Below are positions 22,861 through 34,563 of a DNA stretch of 64,000 nucleotides, one piece after another. The stretch comes from Cunninghamia lanceolata (taxonomy: Eukaryota > Streptophyta > Pinopsida > Cupressales > Cupressaceae), in assembly GCA_027924645.1 (NCBI GenBank), contig BSBN01001807.1, positions 14,216,001 to 14,280,000 of the forward strand, written 5' to 3'. The translations under genes were made by a program, and so were the position numbers. Each line of letters begins with the position of its first letter. Position 1 is the first letter of the stretch. The notes beneath the pieces were generated by a model. That model worked only from the letters and a program-made list of their open reading frames with translations, did no database searches and was not told the origin of the DNA.

Positions 22861-24556
22861 CTTGATCCATAGCTAGATATGATGGCATATGGTCCTAACC
22901 ATTAATTAGGCTTAAACTTTCCTTTATTGTGGCGTTCTTGTAGATTTCTCTGGTTTTCCATAAGGACAAGGTCACCTATCTCAAACTTGTGGCTCTTGAT
23001 CTTTTTATTATAGCTCCTGCATAGGGGGTTTTGATAGGCTTGAATGTGGTTAAGAGCATCCAAGCATTTCTCATCCAGGAGTTCTAGCTCATTCAATCAT
23101 GCAACTCGGTACTCCTCCTTAGTGATTATATTTTGCAATGAAATCCTGAGAGAAGGGAGCTCGGCCTTGATAGGCAAAATGGCTTCAAAACCAAATACTA
23201 ATGAGTATGGTGTGGCTCATGTGGGTGTGTGATTTCTTGTGTGATAGGCCCATAGGGTGGAATTGAGCTGAAGGTGCCAGTCATGGTCTTCTTCATTAAC
23301 TGTCATTTTAGGATGTGTAAGATGGTTTTGTTAGAAGCTTTTGCTTGACTATTACCTTGGGGGTAATACGATGTGGAAAAAATGGTGATGGATGTGGAAT
23401 TTCTCGCATAGGGTGTGGACTTCTTGGTTCTTGAATGGTTTCTCATTATCTGTGATGATGGAGAAGGGAACCCCATAATGGCATATTATGTAGTGGAGGA
23501 TGAATTTAGTGATTTGGATACCGGTGGTAAAAGTGAGTGGAATGGCTTCTACCCACTTGGTGAAATATTCGGTAGCGGTAATGATGAATTTATGTCCATT
23601 GGATGAGGGTGGGTGAATTTTGCCTGCGAGGTCAAGTCCCCACTATGGAAAGGGCCAAGGTACATTGTTATTGGCTACAACTCTTGTGAAAGTGCATGGA
23701 TAAGATCACTGTGTTGCTGACATGGTAGACATTTCTTCTCAAAGTGATAAGTATCTCATTCCATGATTGGCCAATAGTACCCTATTCTAAAGATCTTCTT
23801 TGCTAGAGTAGGTCCACTAGAGTGTGCCCCACAAATACCTTCATGTACCTCTTGTAAGGCCACTTTAGCTTCCCTAGAGTCGAGACATCGTAAGAGTACC
23901 ATCAATACTTTTTTGGTATAAGGTATCTCCTATGCTGGTAAAATGGGAAGCTTAGTGGATGAAGATTTTACGTTGTGCAGATGATGTGTTTGGTAGGATG
24001 ATGTTATCGTGAAGGTACATCTAGGTCTATTGATACCAAGGAGATAAGGGACCAACAATGTCACATACTAACTCATATTGTGGTACATCATAGGATGGCA
24101 TTGGAAGTTCTTCAATCAAGAACTCACATTTTTTGTTATCCTTTTTCATGTCAACTAGAGATCCTATAGTAGCCATAACATCTGCTGCTTGTTATTCAAC
24201 CTTGGAATTTGCTCAAAATGGATATCATGGAAATAGTCCTTGAAATCATCAACCATTGTTTTGTAAGGTAGGAGCTTGTCATCTTTTGTTTTGTACTCAT
24301 TATTAACTTGTCTGATGACTAACTAGGAATCTCCATAAACTATAACCTTTTCAATCTTCAACTAGATAGCCATGCGAAGTCCTATAATGAGGGATTCATA
24401 CTCTACTATGTTGTTTGTGCATGAAAATATTATTTTGTAGGATTTTGGAATGGTGTCTCCTTGAGGGGTAACAAACAAGATGCATGCCCCTGAGCCATGA
24501 TGTGTGTAGGATCCATCAAAATACATTTTCCATGTATCTGTTGTGCTGAGATGCAC
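22861..24556 (-). pseudogene. Ty3/gypsy pol remnant: RNase H and integrase
   Basis: Minus strand, read from 24556 to 22861. The RNase H (about 24360-24540) shows MYFDGSYTHHGSGACILF and NNIVEYESLIIGLRMAI, then VYGDS (stop) LVIRQVNNEY, keeping three of the expected acidic residues. The integrase follows: zinc-binding CLPCQQH near 23740, GLDLAGKIHPP with the first catalytic Asp, ITDNEKPF with the second, and YYPQGNSQAKASNK, where the catalytic Glu position reads Lys. The C-terminal region at 22902-23096 includes YNKKIKSHKFEIGDLVL. There are frameshifts and stops throughout. The order RNase H then integrase is that of Ty3/gypsy. The RNase H style suggests a Tat-like lineage, which I could not test. 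RT is missing because a copia LTR begins at 24557. Confidence 0.8.
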
Positions 24557-27054
24557 TGGACAACTGAGAAGGGGGGGTGAATTAGTTGTCCCTAAAACTT
24601 TGAACACTCATGAATATCAACACGTCAAACACTTATTTACTGTTATTCATATTTAACCATGAAAGTGTGAAATAAGAAGCTTAACACAATAACACAATCA
24701 ACCCATGAGACACCAAATTTTTATGTGGAAAACACTATAAGGGAAAAACCATGGTGGGTGTTAGCCCATAAAGATATATATGTTATAGTAATACCAAAAA
24801 ATAAAGGCTCGCTTCCTGATGCAAAAGCATCTGGGCTAACAAGCAATCTTACATAAACAAAAACTATATATTATTTCTTTTACCCTTTTGTTTGTCTTAC
24901 AGATTTCTAATCAACATCATACACACAAATTTGGGGAAATAAAAAAATTATTTTAATTCTCCAACACTCCAAGTAAAAGACAAGGCAAGTTGCAAATGGA
25001 CAAAAAATCCTAGTCACCTACATGCTAGAAGACAAAGATTGGACAATGAAGAGTTTTCAAGCATCCAAGTCATAAAAGAAAGCAATAAAAGAATCCCAAG
25101 AGTCACCTTTCTCCAAGTTGGATGCCACCAAGAAAGAAGAGGAATACCAACAGTCATTCGAGCCCAAAAAGAGGAAGATGAAACTATGCAAAGGAGATCT
25201 TATAAAAAGATTGAAGTTTGGCTCCAAAGAGGCATTACAAAATAAGAGAGGAGCCCAAGTTTATTTGTGATTTTTGCAGGTCATGAAGAGGACATCCATG
25301 GGTGTTGTTGAAGATAATTCTCTAATGGAAATACATCCATTTTGATGAGGCAAAGAAGGTGAACGTCCATGGTGACTTGTTAAATGAAAACTTTCTGAAT
25401 TTGTAAGCTTGTGGAGGTGGATAGTTGGAAAGTTTGTTGGAGATATTTCATAGTTGGATTTGTGGAGGTTATGTATGTGTGTTACCATCTTGATTGGATG
25501 CATAAAAATATTTGGGTTGTAAGTATTTTCTTTTGTTCATGTTTTATGAAATTCTCAAGATATGGTGTTACTTCATAGCTGAAATTGTTGCTACAACATT
25601 CACAATTTATTTGAACTTAAGGGCTGCAAGTTTAAGAGATTAATATACATTTATTTTGCTACAAATAAAGGAATCAAAGGGACAAACAAAAATCCTTAAT
25701 GGCTGGAAATTATCAAAGTTAATTTTCATCTTTAAGAGAAGAGAAATCTTGGCAAACAACAATGTTAAGGCTGAAATTTAACAAGGATATGTTGGCACAT
25801 ACATTTTGTTTCAATATTTGAAGTTTTGAGCACATGATTATGATAATTTGAAGGCATGAATATTGTTGTTATCACAATGCACATAAGAGAAGATGATTAG
25901 GCTACATGATGGGACAATCCTCCATTGGGTTCTCTTGTCCTCTTGAGTCACTTCCTTAGGGCTCACTACCCAAAATGCTCACAACAAAAGTTGATGCTCA
26001 CTACCAAGAATAGCTCACTGTCATAGGTTTGAACTAATTGAATAGCATCTACACCATGCATGAGTTCAATTCCATTGAAGCACAATAAAACTCTTCTGCT
26101 CTACTCTTCTTTTGTACTTTGCACTTGTCTTCACATCTTTGCATTACTTCACCTCATACATAACTTTCATTACATGTATTTATACAATTCATCAACCTTG
26201 GAATGTACATCAATGTCGGCATTACATTCATCAACCATAGGAACAATCTCCTAGGTCAGCATTCATACATACATCAAATTAAGTCTAGACCTAGACATCA
26301 CACGCCACAAAAGAATAAGGGCGTAATGTATTACACCTTAGTTTGGACTTAAATCTATCCAAGAACACTACACATCACTTAAACATTCATGAAAAACATA
26401 TTCTTGATCACCACAATTAAACAGGTCGACCAAACATTATAAAATGGGAATATTCTCGATCATACGCTTCCTCGATCACAATCATAACAAGTGGACCTTG
26501 TGTTATGCTTTAACATGATCTTGACACATCCACGAACAAAATAAATTCTCTTGAGAGCTGACAAATCCATCCGCAACACATCTCACTTGGAGATATTTGA
26601 AGACAACAAATATCACCTGAAGTATAACACCAAAAACTTTTCTTTCGGAGCACCAAATCATAAATCCTCTAGAATGAAGATAGCTAAGGACTTTATAACC
26701 TGAAGTCTAGAACCGTAAAGCCAAAATCCAATCTGTGGGGAAATGCAGAGCAAAACATTTTCTCCCTGTCACTCTGCACACATTCCCAGACACAGTCTTC
26801 AAACTAGTGAATAGATCTTTTATTGTATAGTGTTCCAAACCTCCAAACTCAGGATTTAGCTAACATCTTTAGACACTTGTCTAAATCATATCCCAATCTC
26901 ACACTCCGGTCTTCAATTCTGAGGAAATGCAGAGAAAAATACTGCACTCTTTTGGGAGACAAAACAATCAAACACTTGTTCAACCTTAACTTTCTTAGAT
27001 GATGACCTTAGGTGTTGACATCAATGACAACACTTACTGCTCATACTTAAAACA
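24557..27054 (-). mobile_element. 3' LTR of a second copia element (element D, minus)
   Basis: On the minus strand it starts TGTTTTAAGTATGAGC at 27054, directly after an AAAAAGGAGGAGAT polypurine tract, and ends CAGTTGTCCA at 24557, where the gypsy RNase H frame is cut. Length is about 2.5 kb. The left terminus has the TGGACAACTGAG...GGGGGG motif and an internal short inverted repeat (CAACT/AGTTG). No supported ORF lies inside. Confidence 0.6.
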
Positions 27055-27070
27055 ATCTCCTCCTTTTTCA
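27055..27070 (-). promoter_or_regulatory. polypurine tract of copia element D
   Basis: The minus strand reads AAAAAGGAGGAGAT followed by TGTTTTAAG, the usual copia junction form (GGGGGAGATTGTT). Two further C-rich runs at about 27129 and 27194 (CTCCCCCTT, i.e. purine runs on minus) lie just inside. Confidence 0.55.
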
Positions 27071-28300
27071 TTGATGGCAACACATGATGTGAAGAACCAT
27101 CAAGATAGCAAACTTGCTTTGCTTCTTTGCTCCCCCTTACTTTATGCTTTCTCTGACTGCAATTTTCACCTTAGGTTTTTCGCATGAACTTCTCTCCCCC
27201 TTTAACATCAATGGCAAAGGGTGCCAGAATTTTTACTTCTATCCTAGTCTTAAGTTAACAAATCTCAACTCAGATCTATTATCAGTGCACAACTTCCCCT
27301 ATTAATCAACACTGCAACACTTATTGTTCTTTATCAGGAACTCATATCAACTTCATCTACCTACTTCCCTTGAGAGGTAGCCTCACAACGCTTTTGACTG
27401 CCAACACATATGGCTCTTTATGATCTTCTTGAAATCTTGTCATTAGACAAACTACATGCATTATATCTGATCTGGTAAAGGTTAGATAAAGTAGTCCTTC
27501 AATCTTAGGTGATTCATCATTCTTGCCCAACCAATTACCATAGGAGTACATATTGGTTTAGAATCCTCCATTCCAAACTTCTTCAACAACTCTTTCACCT
27601 ACTTGGACACTTTGGCTCTAATCAATCTGAGATTATTCAACCATATATGATTACTACCTACTATACTGCATTTTTTTCTTTTACTTCTTTGAATACTCTC
27701 CCTTAGGAGTACACATCAAACTGTGTCATCTCTTGCTCACATTTTAGAAGACCTCTGGATTAACATATTTTTTCTTCTCAAAACTTTAGATTTGACTTTG
27801 CTCAAATCAGAGTAAGGCATGCAACTAGGAACTTGCCTTCTTCTTAGAGAACACAACATGATAACTTGACAACACATATAGCTAGTAATACCCTTAGATC
27901 AATATAAACTTCAACAATAAATATTTGATCTTCACTTACTGAATCTCTGTTACAATCAGTATTTATCCAATCTTGCATACCAAGTTCTAGAATCTTGCTT
28001 TAGTCCATACAAGGCTTTCTTCAATCATTGAAGAATGCAGACATCACATTCATCTAGTACACTTTGAAATCTTTGTGTGCAGTCTTTCTTGGTTCCTTAC
28101 TACTTCTCCATTCTCATTCATCTTGTTTCTAAAAATCCACTTGGTATCAATCACATTTTTGTCAACACGTCTAGGAACTAGTTTCCCAAGTTGATTCTTC
28201 TCTATCTACATCAGCTTTTCTTCCATAGCTTTTACCCAATTTTCATCATTCCAGGCTTCACTAATAGTTTTGGGGTCAATCTTAGAAAGTAAACTATAGT
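27071..28300 (-). pseudogene. copia element D, degraded RT/RNase H region
   Basis: Minus strand. At 27357-27551 the RNase H-proximal RT tail is recognisable (GLLYLTFTRSDIMHVVCLMTRF, pattern SLMYLT.TRPDIM..V.L.SRF). Around 27960-28160, fragments of the central RT survive, including the reverse of a KTRWIFRNKMNENGEVVRNK-like block, but stops and shifts are frequent. The RT active-site motif could not be found with confidence. Confidence 0.6.
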
Positions 28301-28304
28301 TCAC

Positions 28305-29006
28305 CTATTCTTTTGTAGCTCTTTTCCTTGACAATACCCCTTTGCTTTTGTCACCAATAATTTTATCTTCAGAATGATTTATCCTTACATACTTGGGAGT
28401 CTTAACTATACTTTCTGGAGCATTTTCTTCTTCATCTTGATTGTCTTCATGTTTAACTTTCTCTTCATTTATTTTAGCAACAGGTTCATCTAATTCATAT
28501 CCTTTTAGAGCTGATGTTCTTTCCCTATCTTCATCAACCTCCATATTAGCACTCTCAATGATCTTTTTCAATCTCTTATTGTAGCACCGGTAGGCTTTAC
28601 TCTTGGTAGAGTATCCAAGGAAGATTCCTTCATCATACCTAGCATCAAATTTTCCTAGATCTTCTTCTCTTCTGATATAATGTTTGCTACCAAAAACTTT
28701 AAAATATCTCACTGTAGGAGCTCTTCCATACCATAATTCATAAAGAGTTTTAGCACTATTACCTTTAACTTGAACTTTGTTTAGGATGTATATAGCAGTA
28801 TGTATGGCTTCTCTCTAGTATACTTCTAGTAGGTTAGCTTCCTTCAACATAGTCCTAGTAGCCTCTTGAATTGTCCTATTTTTCCTTTCAACAACTCCAT
28901 TCTGTTGAGGAGTTCTAGGTGCAAACATTTGTCTCTTTATCCCTTGTTCTTCATAGAAAATATTGAATTCATTTGATGTGAATTCACCTCCTCTATCAGA
29001 CCTCAA
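28305..29006 (-). pseudogene. copia element D, integrase core and C-terminal region
   Basis: Two open pieces on the minus strand. 28815-29006 carries SDRGGEFTSNEF (second catalytic Asp) and TPQQNGVVERKNRTIQEATR (catalytic Glu), so this part of the D,D-35-E core is intact. 28305-28712 continues with YFKVFGSKHYIRREEDLGKFD and IFLGYSTKSKAYRCYN, the family's C-terminal motif, then an acidic linker toward RT. Pieces are separated by stops near 28810. Integrase inserts the cDNA into the host genome. The element is dead but this is its best preserved part. Confidence 0.85.
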
Positions 29007-29640
29007 TCATTTAATCCTTAGTTCTAACTCATTCTCAACCATTGCCTTGATAAGAACTCCTCTTTACAAGATTCAATAACTGTCTTAGGATCAGTTTTTA
29101 AAAATAAACAAAGATGTACCTGTTTATCTATAATTCTTCTTCTTTATTAATGCACCTTTTCTCTTTATAGTGTGATGCCTCTGCACAAACCCTTGGGGTC
29201 TCAGAAATTCTTTTTGGAGCTTCTTCAACCTATACTTTCTTCATCTTTTGCTTGAAGACTCATTTGATTCATGTCCATTTGCCTCTGAGTTCATAAAATA
29301 CTTTAGTCATCATGAAAATTGCTTTGTACTGAAAACAATTGTGTTCTGTCAACTCAAACTTTTGTTGTTCATTACTTTCAAGCTACTTATCAAAATCAGA
29401 CAAATTTCTAGATGTAGATGTAACTAATGATATATAACCATATGCTAGAATTGCAGAGAAATATCTTCAACAGCAGACCAATGTGGACCAAATTACCAGA
29501 GCACTGTAACTTGATTTTACCAGATAAATACTTAGCCAAAAATTCATAACCTATTTTCTTTTTGATCAAATCTTCTTAAATAATAGACTTCTCAAACTAC
29601 ACAAATCTTCCTTAATCCTTTACAAACATGGTTATTTATC
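29007..29640 (-). other. decayed integrase N-terminus and protease region of copia element D
   Basis: No open frame is left, but position between zinc knuckles and integrase core implies protease and integrase N-terminus. I could not place a DSG or HHCC motif. Confidence 0.4.
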
Positions 29641-30285
29641 CTGACTTAGACCTTTTTTGCCAATCCTTGACTTGTTTCTTCATGCTAAGGTATCAGTACC
29701 AATCCTTTGTCAGGGGAAAAAGATTTTTATTGAAGCTCCCCCTAAGTCAAAGCACCCAATTCACTTCCTGGAGGAAGAATCTACACCAGAGTTTGGTGTG
29801 GATGCATCCTTGACTTCATTTACCTCCTTCTTGACCCAAACCTTGTTCATCTCCTTCTTGACTTCTACTGGATCAACCATATCCACTGTTTTCTTTAATT
29901 CTTCCTGAGTATCCTTCTTATTCTTACTTCTGCATAACTTAGAGGTTTGACCAAATCCATTGCAGTTGTAGCATACAACATTTCTCTAGCTAGTATTTCT
30001 TCCATTTACTCTGGATCTGTATTGGTTGGCTTTATGCCCAAATTTGTTGCATGTATAATAGTAGCCACTAAAGGATTTAACTATCCTATCCTTTCTATAG
30101 CCATTTCTCATTTGACTTCTATACTCATTAGCCCTATGTCCCATCTTATAGCATTCATAGCACCTAATAAAATTTTGACTAACTTTACTTTTGCATACAA
30201 TAGCTTTATGACCAACTTTATTGCATGTGAAACATTTACCTTTGAAATTTTGATCATTCCTTCAGCATATGCAAAGATATGGGGG
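29641..30285 (-). pseudogene. copia element D, gag C-terminus with four CCHC-like zinc knuckles
   Basis: Minus strand. A frame from 30285 leftward holds four knuckle-like units in about 110 residues. The first is perfect: CFTCNKVGHKAIVC (C-x2-C-x4-H-x4-C, about 30193-30234). The second is CYECYKMGHRANEY, the third YYTCNKFGHKANQY and the fourth CYNCNGFGQTSKLC. Three Cys positions have become Tyr and one His has become Gln. One nonsense codon lies before the fourth. A Lys/Val/Glu-rich tail follows. Gag knuckles bind element RNA during particle assembly. The N-terminal gag and the 5' LTR are missing; the sequence changes at about 30285. Confidence 0.7.
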
Positions 30286-30352
30286 ACCAAAAATCACCAC
30301 CATGGGGCTTTTTGGTCCAAAAGTAAAAAAACGTGAGCGCATTATAACGCGC
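30279..30352. repeat. two adjacent inverted repeats at an element junction
   Basis: GGACCAAAAA and TTTTTGGTCC form perfect 10-base arms around a 16-base spacer (about 30282-30317). About ten bases further on, AACGTGAGCGC..GCGCTCATGTT is a near-perfect palindrome of about 30 bases (30329-30359) centred on ATTATAAC. They lie exactly where copia gag ends and another coding remnant begins. Confidence 0.6.
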
Positions 30353-30499
30353 TCATGTTTTGGTTTTCTTAAAAGCAAAAAAGCCATTTCTCCTCATACA
30401 GTCATGACCTTTGAGAGTTTAGCAGCAAAAAACTCAGTTCAAAGCATGATCACATTGAAGGGAAGCCTATCTAAGTGAGTGTAAGAGAGAACAAATTCA

Positions 30500-31300
30500 C
30501 AATGCCACCTCGCTACCAAAGACATCATCGAGAAAATTTGGAGGGTCTAACACAAGAAGAAGGTAGGGTTTGACTGATTTTTGTTAGTTTGAGAAAATGT
30601 TTTTGACTTTTTCAATGTTTTATTAGTTTTTATATTGTATTTATAGTTATTGGGGCAAGAGAAAACCCAAATCTAGCTGAGGAGGGTGAAAACAACCCCC
30701 AAAACCCTCTAAACCCTCTAAACCCACCTTCACGTCCTCACAATGTAAGGGATAGTCAAGAAAACTACCTACGGATAATAGAACAAAACAAGTAACATCT
30801 TCAAACTATTATTCAAACACTAAATAATTCAAGTGGAAGCACCAATTGTAGGAGGGTGCTTGCAAAGTCACTAGAGGAGATTGTTTCCCACACCAATTCA
30901 GTGACAAAACAAATCACTGAATTCCAAGACTATAGGGAGAGGAGTCAGAAATATTATGCCAACAAGTTGTCATATGAACAAGTCAAGAATGAAAAAATTA
31001 CAAAATCTCAATTATGTGCACACTTTATTAATCCCAAAACTGGCCAAAGATTAGAAGAAAGTTACAAACAGTTTCCTATTCATTGGTGTAGGAATGAAGA
31101 AATATCCCAAAACTTTTGGGATAGATGGTACATGGTCTTTTCGATGAGCACCCATGCAACAATGATGAGGTACCACAATATTTCTTGATAAAACTCCATT
31201 GTGAGTTCATCCTTAATAAGATTCCCAATTATTTTGACATTCGTGAGTTCCAGGGTAGAGGTGGTGGCTCTACCCAAGATAGAGATGGCGTTCAGTGAGA
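30500..31300 (+). pseudogene. two-exon gag-like remnant, family unknown
   Basis: Plus strand. ATG near 30501 opens MPPRYQRHHREN..., a start style common in plant retroelement gag proteins. A GAAG/GTAGGG donor near 30566 and a TTTATAG acceptor near 30657 would join the frames without a shift. The second block has an Asn/Pro-rich linker, one nonsense codon (about 30793), then a 110-residue open piece (30856-31188) with YYANKLSYEQVKNEKITKSQ and LCAHFINPKTG. A +1 shift near 31185 leads into EFILNKIPNYFDIREFQGRG. I do not recognise the family. It may be gag of a non-autonomous element or a repetitive host-like gene. The intron is inferred from motifs alone. Confidence 0.45.
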
Positions 31301-31439
31301 TCAACACACCAAGAATCATTCCAAAAGATATTCGATAGATTTGCCATCATGAATATCCTAGGTTAAGTAATCCGTAATGATAGATTTACAATCAAGCATG
31401 AAGTTCCAAATACAATAACCTTTTGGAGGGTTAACAGTG

Positions 31440-32640
31440 GTTAACATAATTGAGACAATATCATTGTCCAAGTACTTATGCTACAACATGTTGGCCCATT
31501 TCAAATGAGAACCCTTAAACATCCTCCAAATTAGCTTTGTGCCTAGAGCCTTGTTCTGAAGGTTCTATTTCCTTAAACCAACATCTCCCTGCTCCTTTGG
31601 TCTGCAAATTTTGTCCCATGCAATCAAAGTAAATCTATTTGTTTCAGCACTTCCATTCCAAAAGAATTTCCTCATATGTCAGCTAAGTTTATGATTAGCC
31701 CCTGAAGATAAAGAGAGGCAAGACAAGAGATAAATGGGGATGGAGGATAGATCCACATTTGGCATAATGATGTACCCATGCCATGAAAGCCATTGGCCTC
31801 TCCAAGAGGTTGTATTACTGGCCACTCCTTCACACATAGAGTCCCACAATTTTCTATTTCTAACTCCTTTATTCAACGACATACCTAAATATGTGCAAGG
31901 AAGTTGCCCCTTTCTGAAACCCAACAACCTTAAAATCTCTTGCTCCTTTCTTACAGGTGTAAATAAAAAGAGAATTTTTTTATTTATTTACCCCAACTTC
32001 TTGATCTGAGGCTTTGGAATAAAGATTGAGAATACCTTTAATTAATCTTGCTTCTTGCCACTTGGCAACCCCAAACAATAAAGTGTCCTCAGCAAGTTGT
32101 TGATGGGATATGGGGGCCATCTCATTTGTTACCTTAATCCCTTCCAATTCCCCCTAGAAAATGTTGCTTTGATGGATCTATCAAGTGCCTTTGTGATTAA
32201 GATGAAAATAAAGGGGGAGAGCGAGTCACGTTGTCTAATTCCTCTTAAGGATTTAAAGAAACCTTCAAGTGTTCCATTCAACAATACTAAGAATCAAGGA
32301 CTTGCAATCCAATTGAAAATCCAATCAAGCCACTCCTTATTGAACCCAAAAGCTTCTAAAACTTTCAAATGCAAAACTCCAATCGACTATGTCAAAAGCC
32401 TTTCTAATATCTAATTTCACCAACATACATCGATTTCTAATTTTCTAAATCAAGTGCAGAACTTCTTGAGCAATTATGACACCATCCAAGATTGATCTAC
32501 CTAGGATGAACCCAGTTTGGTCATTTAAAATGATTCTTGGTAAAATAATTTTGAGCCTACTTGATATGCTTTGGCTAGGATCTTATAAAATGTATTACAA
32601 AGAGAGATTGGTCCATACTCATCTAAGGTGCAAGCTTGTT
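31440..32640 (-). pseudogene. LINE reverse transcriptase, C-terminal half
   Basis: Minus strand. The RT block before 32090 has QLAEDTLLFG where the family has FADDTLLFG, so the first catalytic Asp of the YADD-type box reads Glu. Then EARLIKGILNLYSKAS, the LPCTYLGMSL strand (31830-31910), and a thumb/C-terminal region with WRGQWLSWHGYIIMP. Further down are FFWNGSAETNRFTLIAWDKI and CRPKEQGD (31570-31680). This is the standard C-terminal order of plant L1 RT. The frame is broken in several places. The enzyme copied the element RNA at the nicked target. Confidence 0.75.
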
Positions 32641-32967
32641 ATTTGTTTTAAATTAATTCCATAAAAGTTTACTAATTTCTTTTAGTATCTTACCTGAAGC
32701 TCAAGAATCTTCAATGTCCTCCATGACCTCTTTCCCAATTAGATCCCAAAATAATTGAAAGAAGGCAGTCGAAAAGCCATCGAGGCCAAGGGCCTTATTC
32801 TAGTGAAGCTAAAAAACTATTGTCCTAATCTCTTCCTCCTTAAATATATCCATAAGCATCTTACTTTGATTAGTGGTGATCAATCTAGGAATGTTCTCCA
32901 AAATTTGTCTTTGAGCAAGTAGATCAAAACCATCATTATTGTTCAAAAGCTCCCTAAAGTAGTTCTT

Positions 32968-33667
32968 GGAGATTTTGTTAAAGATTCTATGAGCTTTGAC
33001 TTTGTTATGAAAGAAACTGGAGTTCTTAGATCACCATCATTCATCCAAACTTTCCTAGACTTATATCTCTAGAATATTTCTTCCCTATCAAGAATTTATT
33101 CATAATCCCCCATCAGTTTCTTTTCCTTCAAAAAGCATTCTTCATTCATTCCTTGCAATATCACCTCCTTATTTAGTTCTTCTAGCTCATCTTCTAAAGC
33201 CTTTTTAGTTTCAAAAATATTCTTAAAGTGCAGTCGGTTCCATTCTTTTAATTTCTACTTGATTGATTTTAGTTTGGTGCTAAAGTAGTCAATGACTACA
33301 TTTTTTATTGCCTCCATATCCTCCACTATGGTGCCATTACTCAACTTGACTTTGGAGATTTTGTTAAAGACTCTATGAGCTTTGACATTGTTATGAAAGA
33401 AACTGGAGTTCTTAGATCACCATCCTTCATCCAAACTTCCCTAGACTTCTATCTCTAGAATATTTCTTCCCTATCAATAATTTATTCATAATCCCCCATT
33501 AGTCTCTTTTCCTTGAAAAAGCATTCTTCATTCATTCCTTGCAATATTGAACCTCCTTATTCAATTCCTCCAGCTCATCTTCTAAAGCCTTTTTAGTTTC
33601 AAAAATATTCTTAAAGTGCAGTCAGTCCCATTCTTTTAATTGCCACTTGATTGATTTTAGTTTGGTG
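32968..33667 (-). repeat. tandem duplication (offset 386 bp) inside the LINE
   Basis: 32968-33280 and 33354-33667 are about 310 bp direct repeats with few mismatches, including GGAGATTTTGTTAAAGA, ATCCCCCAT(C/T)AGT and CTTAAAGTGCAGTC. A 73 bp spacer separates them. The repeated part lies in the region linking endonuclease and RT on the minus strand. Confidence 0.85.
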
Positions 33668-33688
33668 ATAATTTTAAACATGGGAGAA

Positions 33689-34180
33689 TCATCCACTTGC
33701 ACTTCTCCCTACCACTTTGCAATCAAGATATTTGAACCACATATTTTCAAAATTAAATGGGCATCTTGTTGGTCTGTTGTCACCTACAATGCTTAGCCTG
33801 ATTGGGAAGTGGTTTGAGCTCAAACACTGAAGTATTTCAACCTCCAAGCTAAAGGAAAAAGCAACCAAATCACCACTCCATAGGAACCTATCTAACTTCT
33901 CCACTATGTTACTAAAGCTAATTTTCCTATTTGATGAGGTGTAGGTTCCATTTTTGAAGCCTATGTCCATAAGTTTATCCCTATCCACACACACCTCAAA
34001 ATCATTTGAGATTATAATTTTTTGCCTACCCCCTCTCTTATCATTCTCATTCAAGATGGCATTAAAATTCCCACCTAAGATATGGAAATCTAGTGGCCAT
34101 TGATTCAGTTCTTGTTCTATCTCCCAAGAAGTATCTCTTTTACTAATGCAAGAAATTGGTCCATACATGTTAGTTAACAT
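33689..34180 (-). pseudogene. LINE apurinic-type endonuclease domain, catalytically lost
   Basis: A 163-residue open piece on the minus strand. It begins MLTNMYGPI (family NVYGP), then WPLDFHILGGNFNAILNE, ERLDRFL-like EKLDRFLWSGDL, LSSNHFPIRL and FNFENMW. These are the ordered motifs of the L1 endonuclease. The catalytic Asp of GGDFN reads Asn, and the Asp of the SDH box also reads Asn, both possible by one G-to-A change. The domain normally nicks target DNA to prime reverse transcription. Here it is inactive although the frame is open. Confidence 0.8.
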
Positions 34181-34563
34181 GAACTATAGATTGGAAGAGA
34201 GAATTTTGATTCTACAACAAACCCAACACATTCCTTCAGTAACTTTCTCTACCAACATTGACCGAGGTCTCCAAAGTGTATCTAGTCCACTAAAGGCACC
34301 ATCTAATGGCACCGAGACACCTTGCCATCACTTAAATCTCCTAGATGAGAGTGTTCCTTCAGTGTTAGTCAATTTAGTTTCTTGTAGTAGAAATAAATCT
34401 ACTTTTGTCCTTTGTAGTTGTTCTTTGACCAACCTTTTTTTTGTTAGGGGTATTTTTGCCCCTAACATTCCACTATATGAGCCTTATGGCTCATGGGGAA
34501 GGGGGTTACCCTTCCCTGATCGAAAAAATCTTGTTATTTTCACTTGTTCCTAAGCATCTCCAT

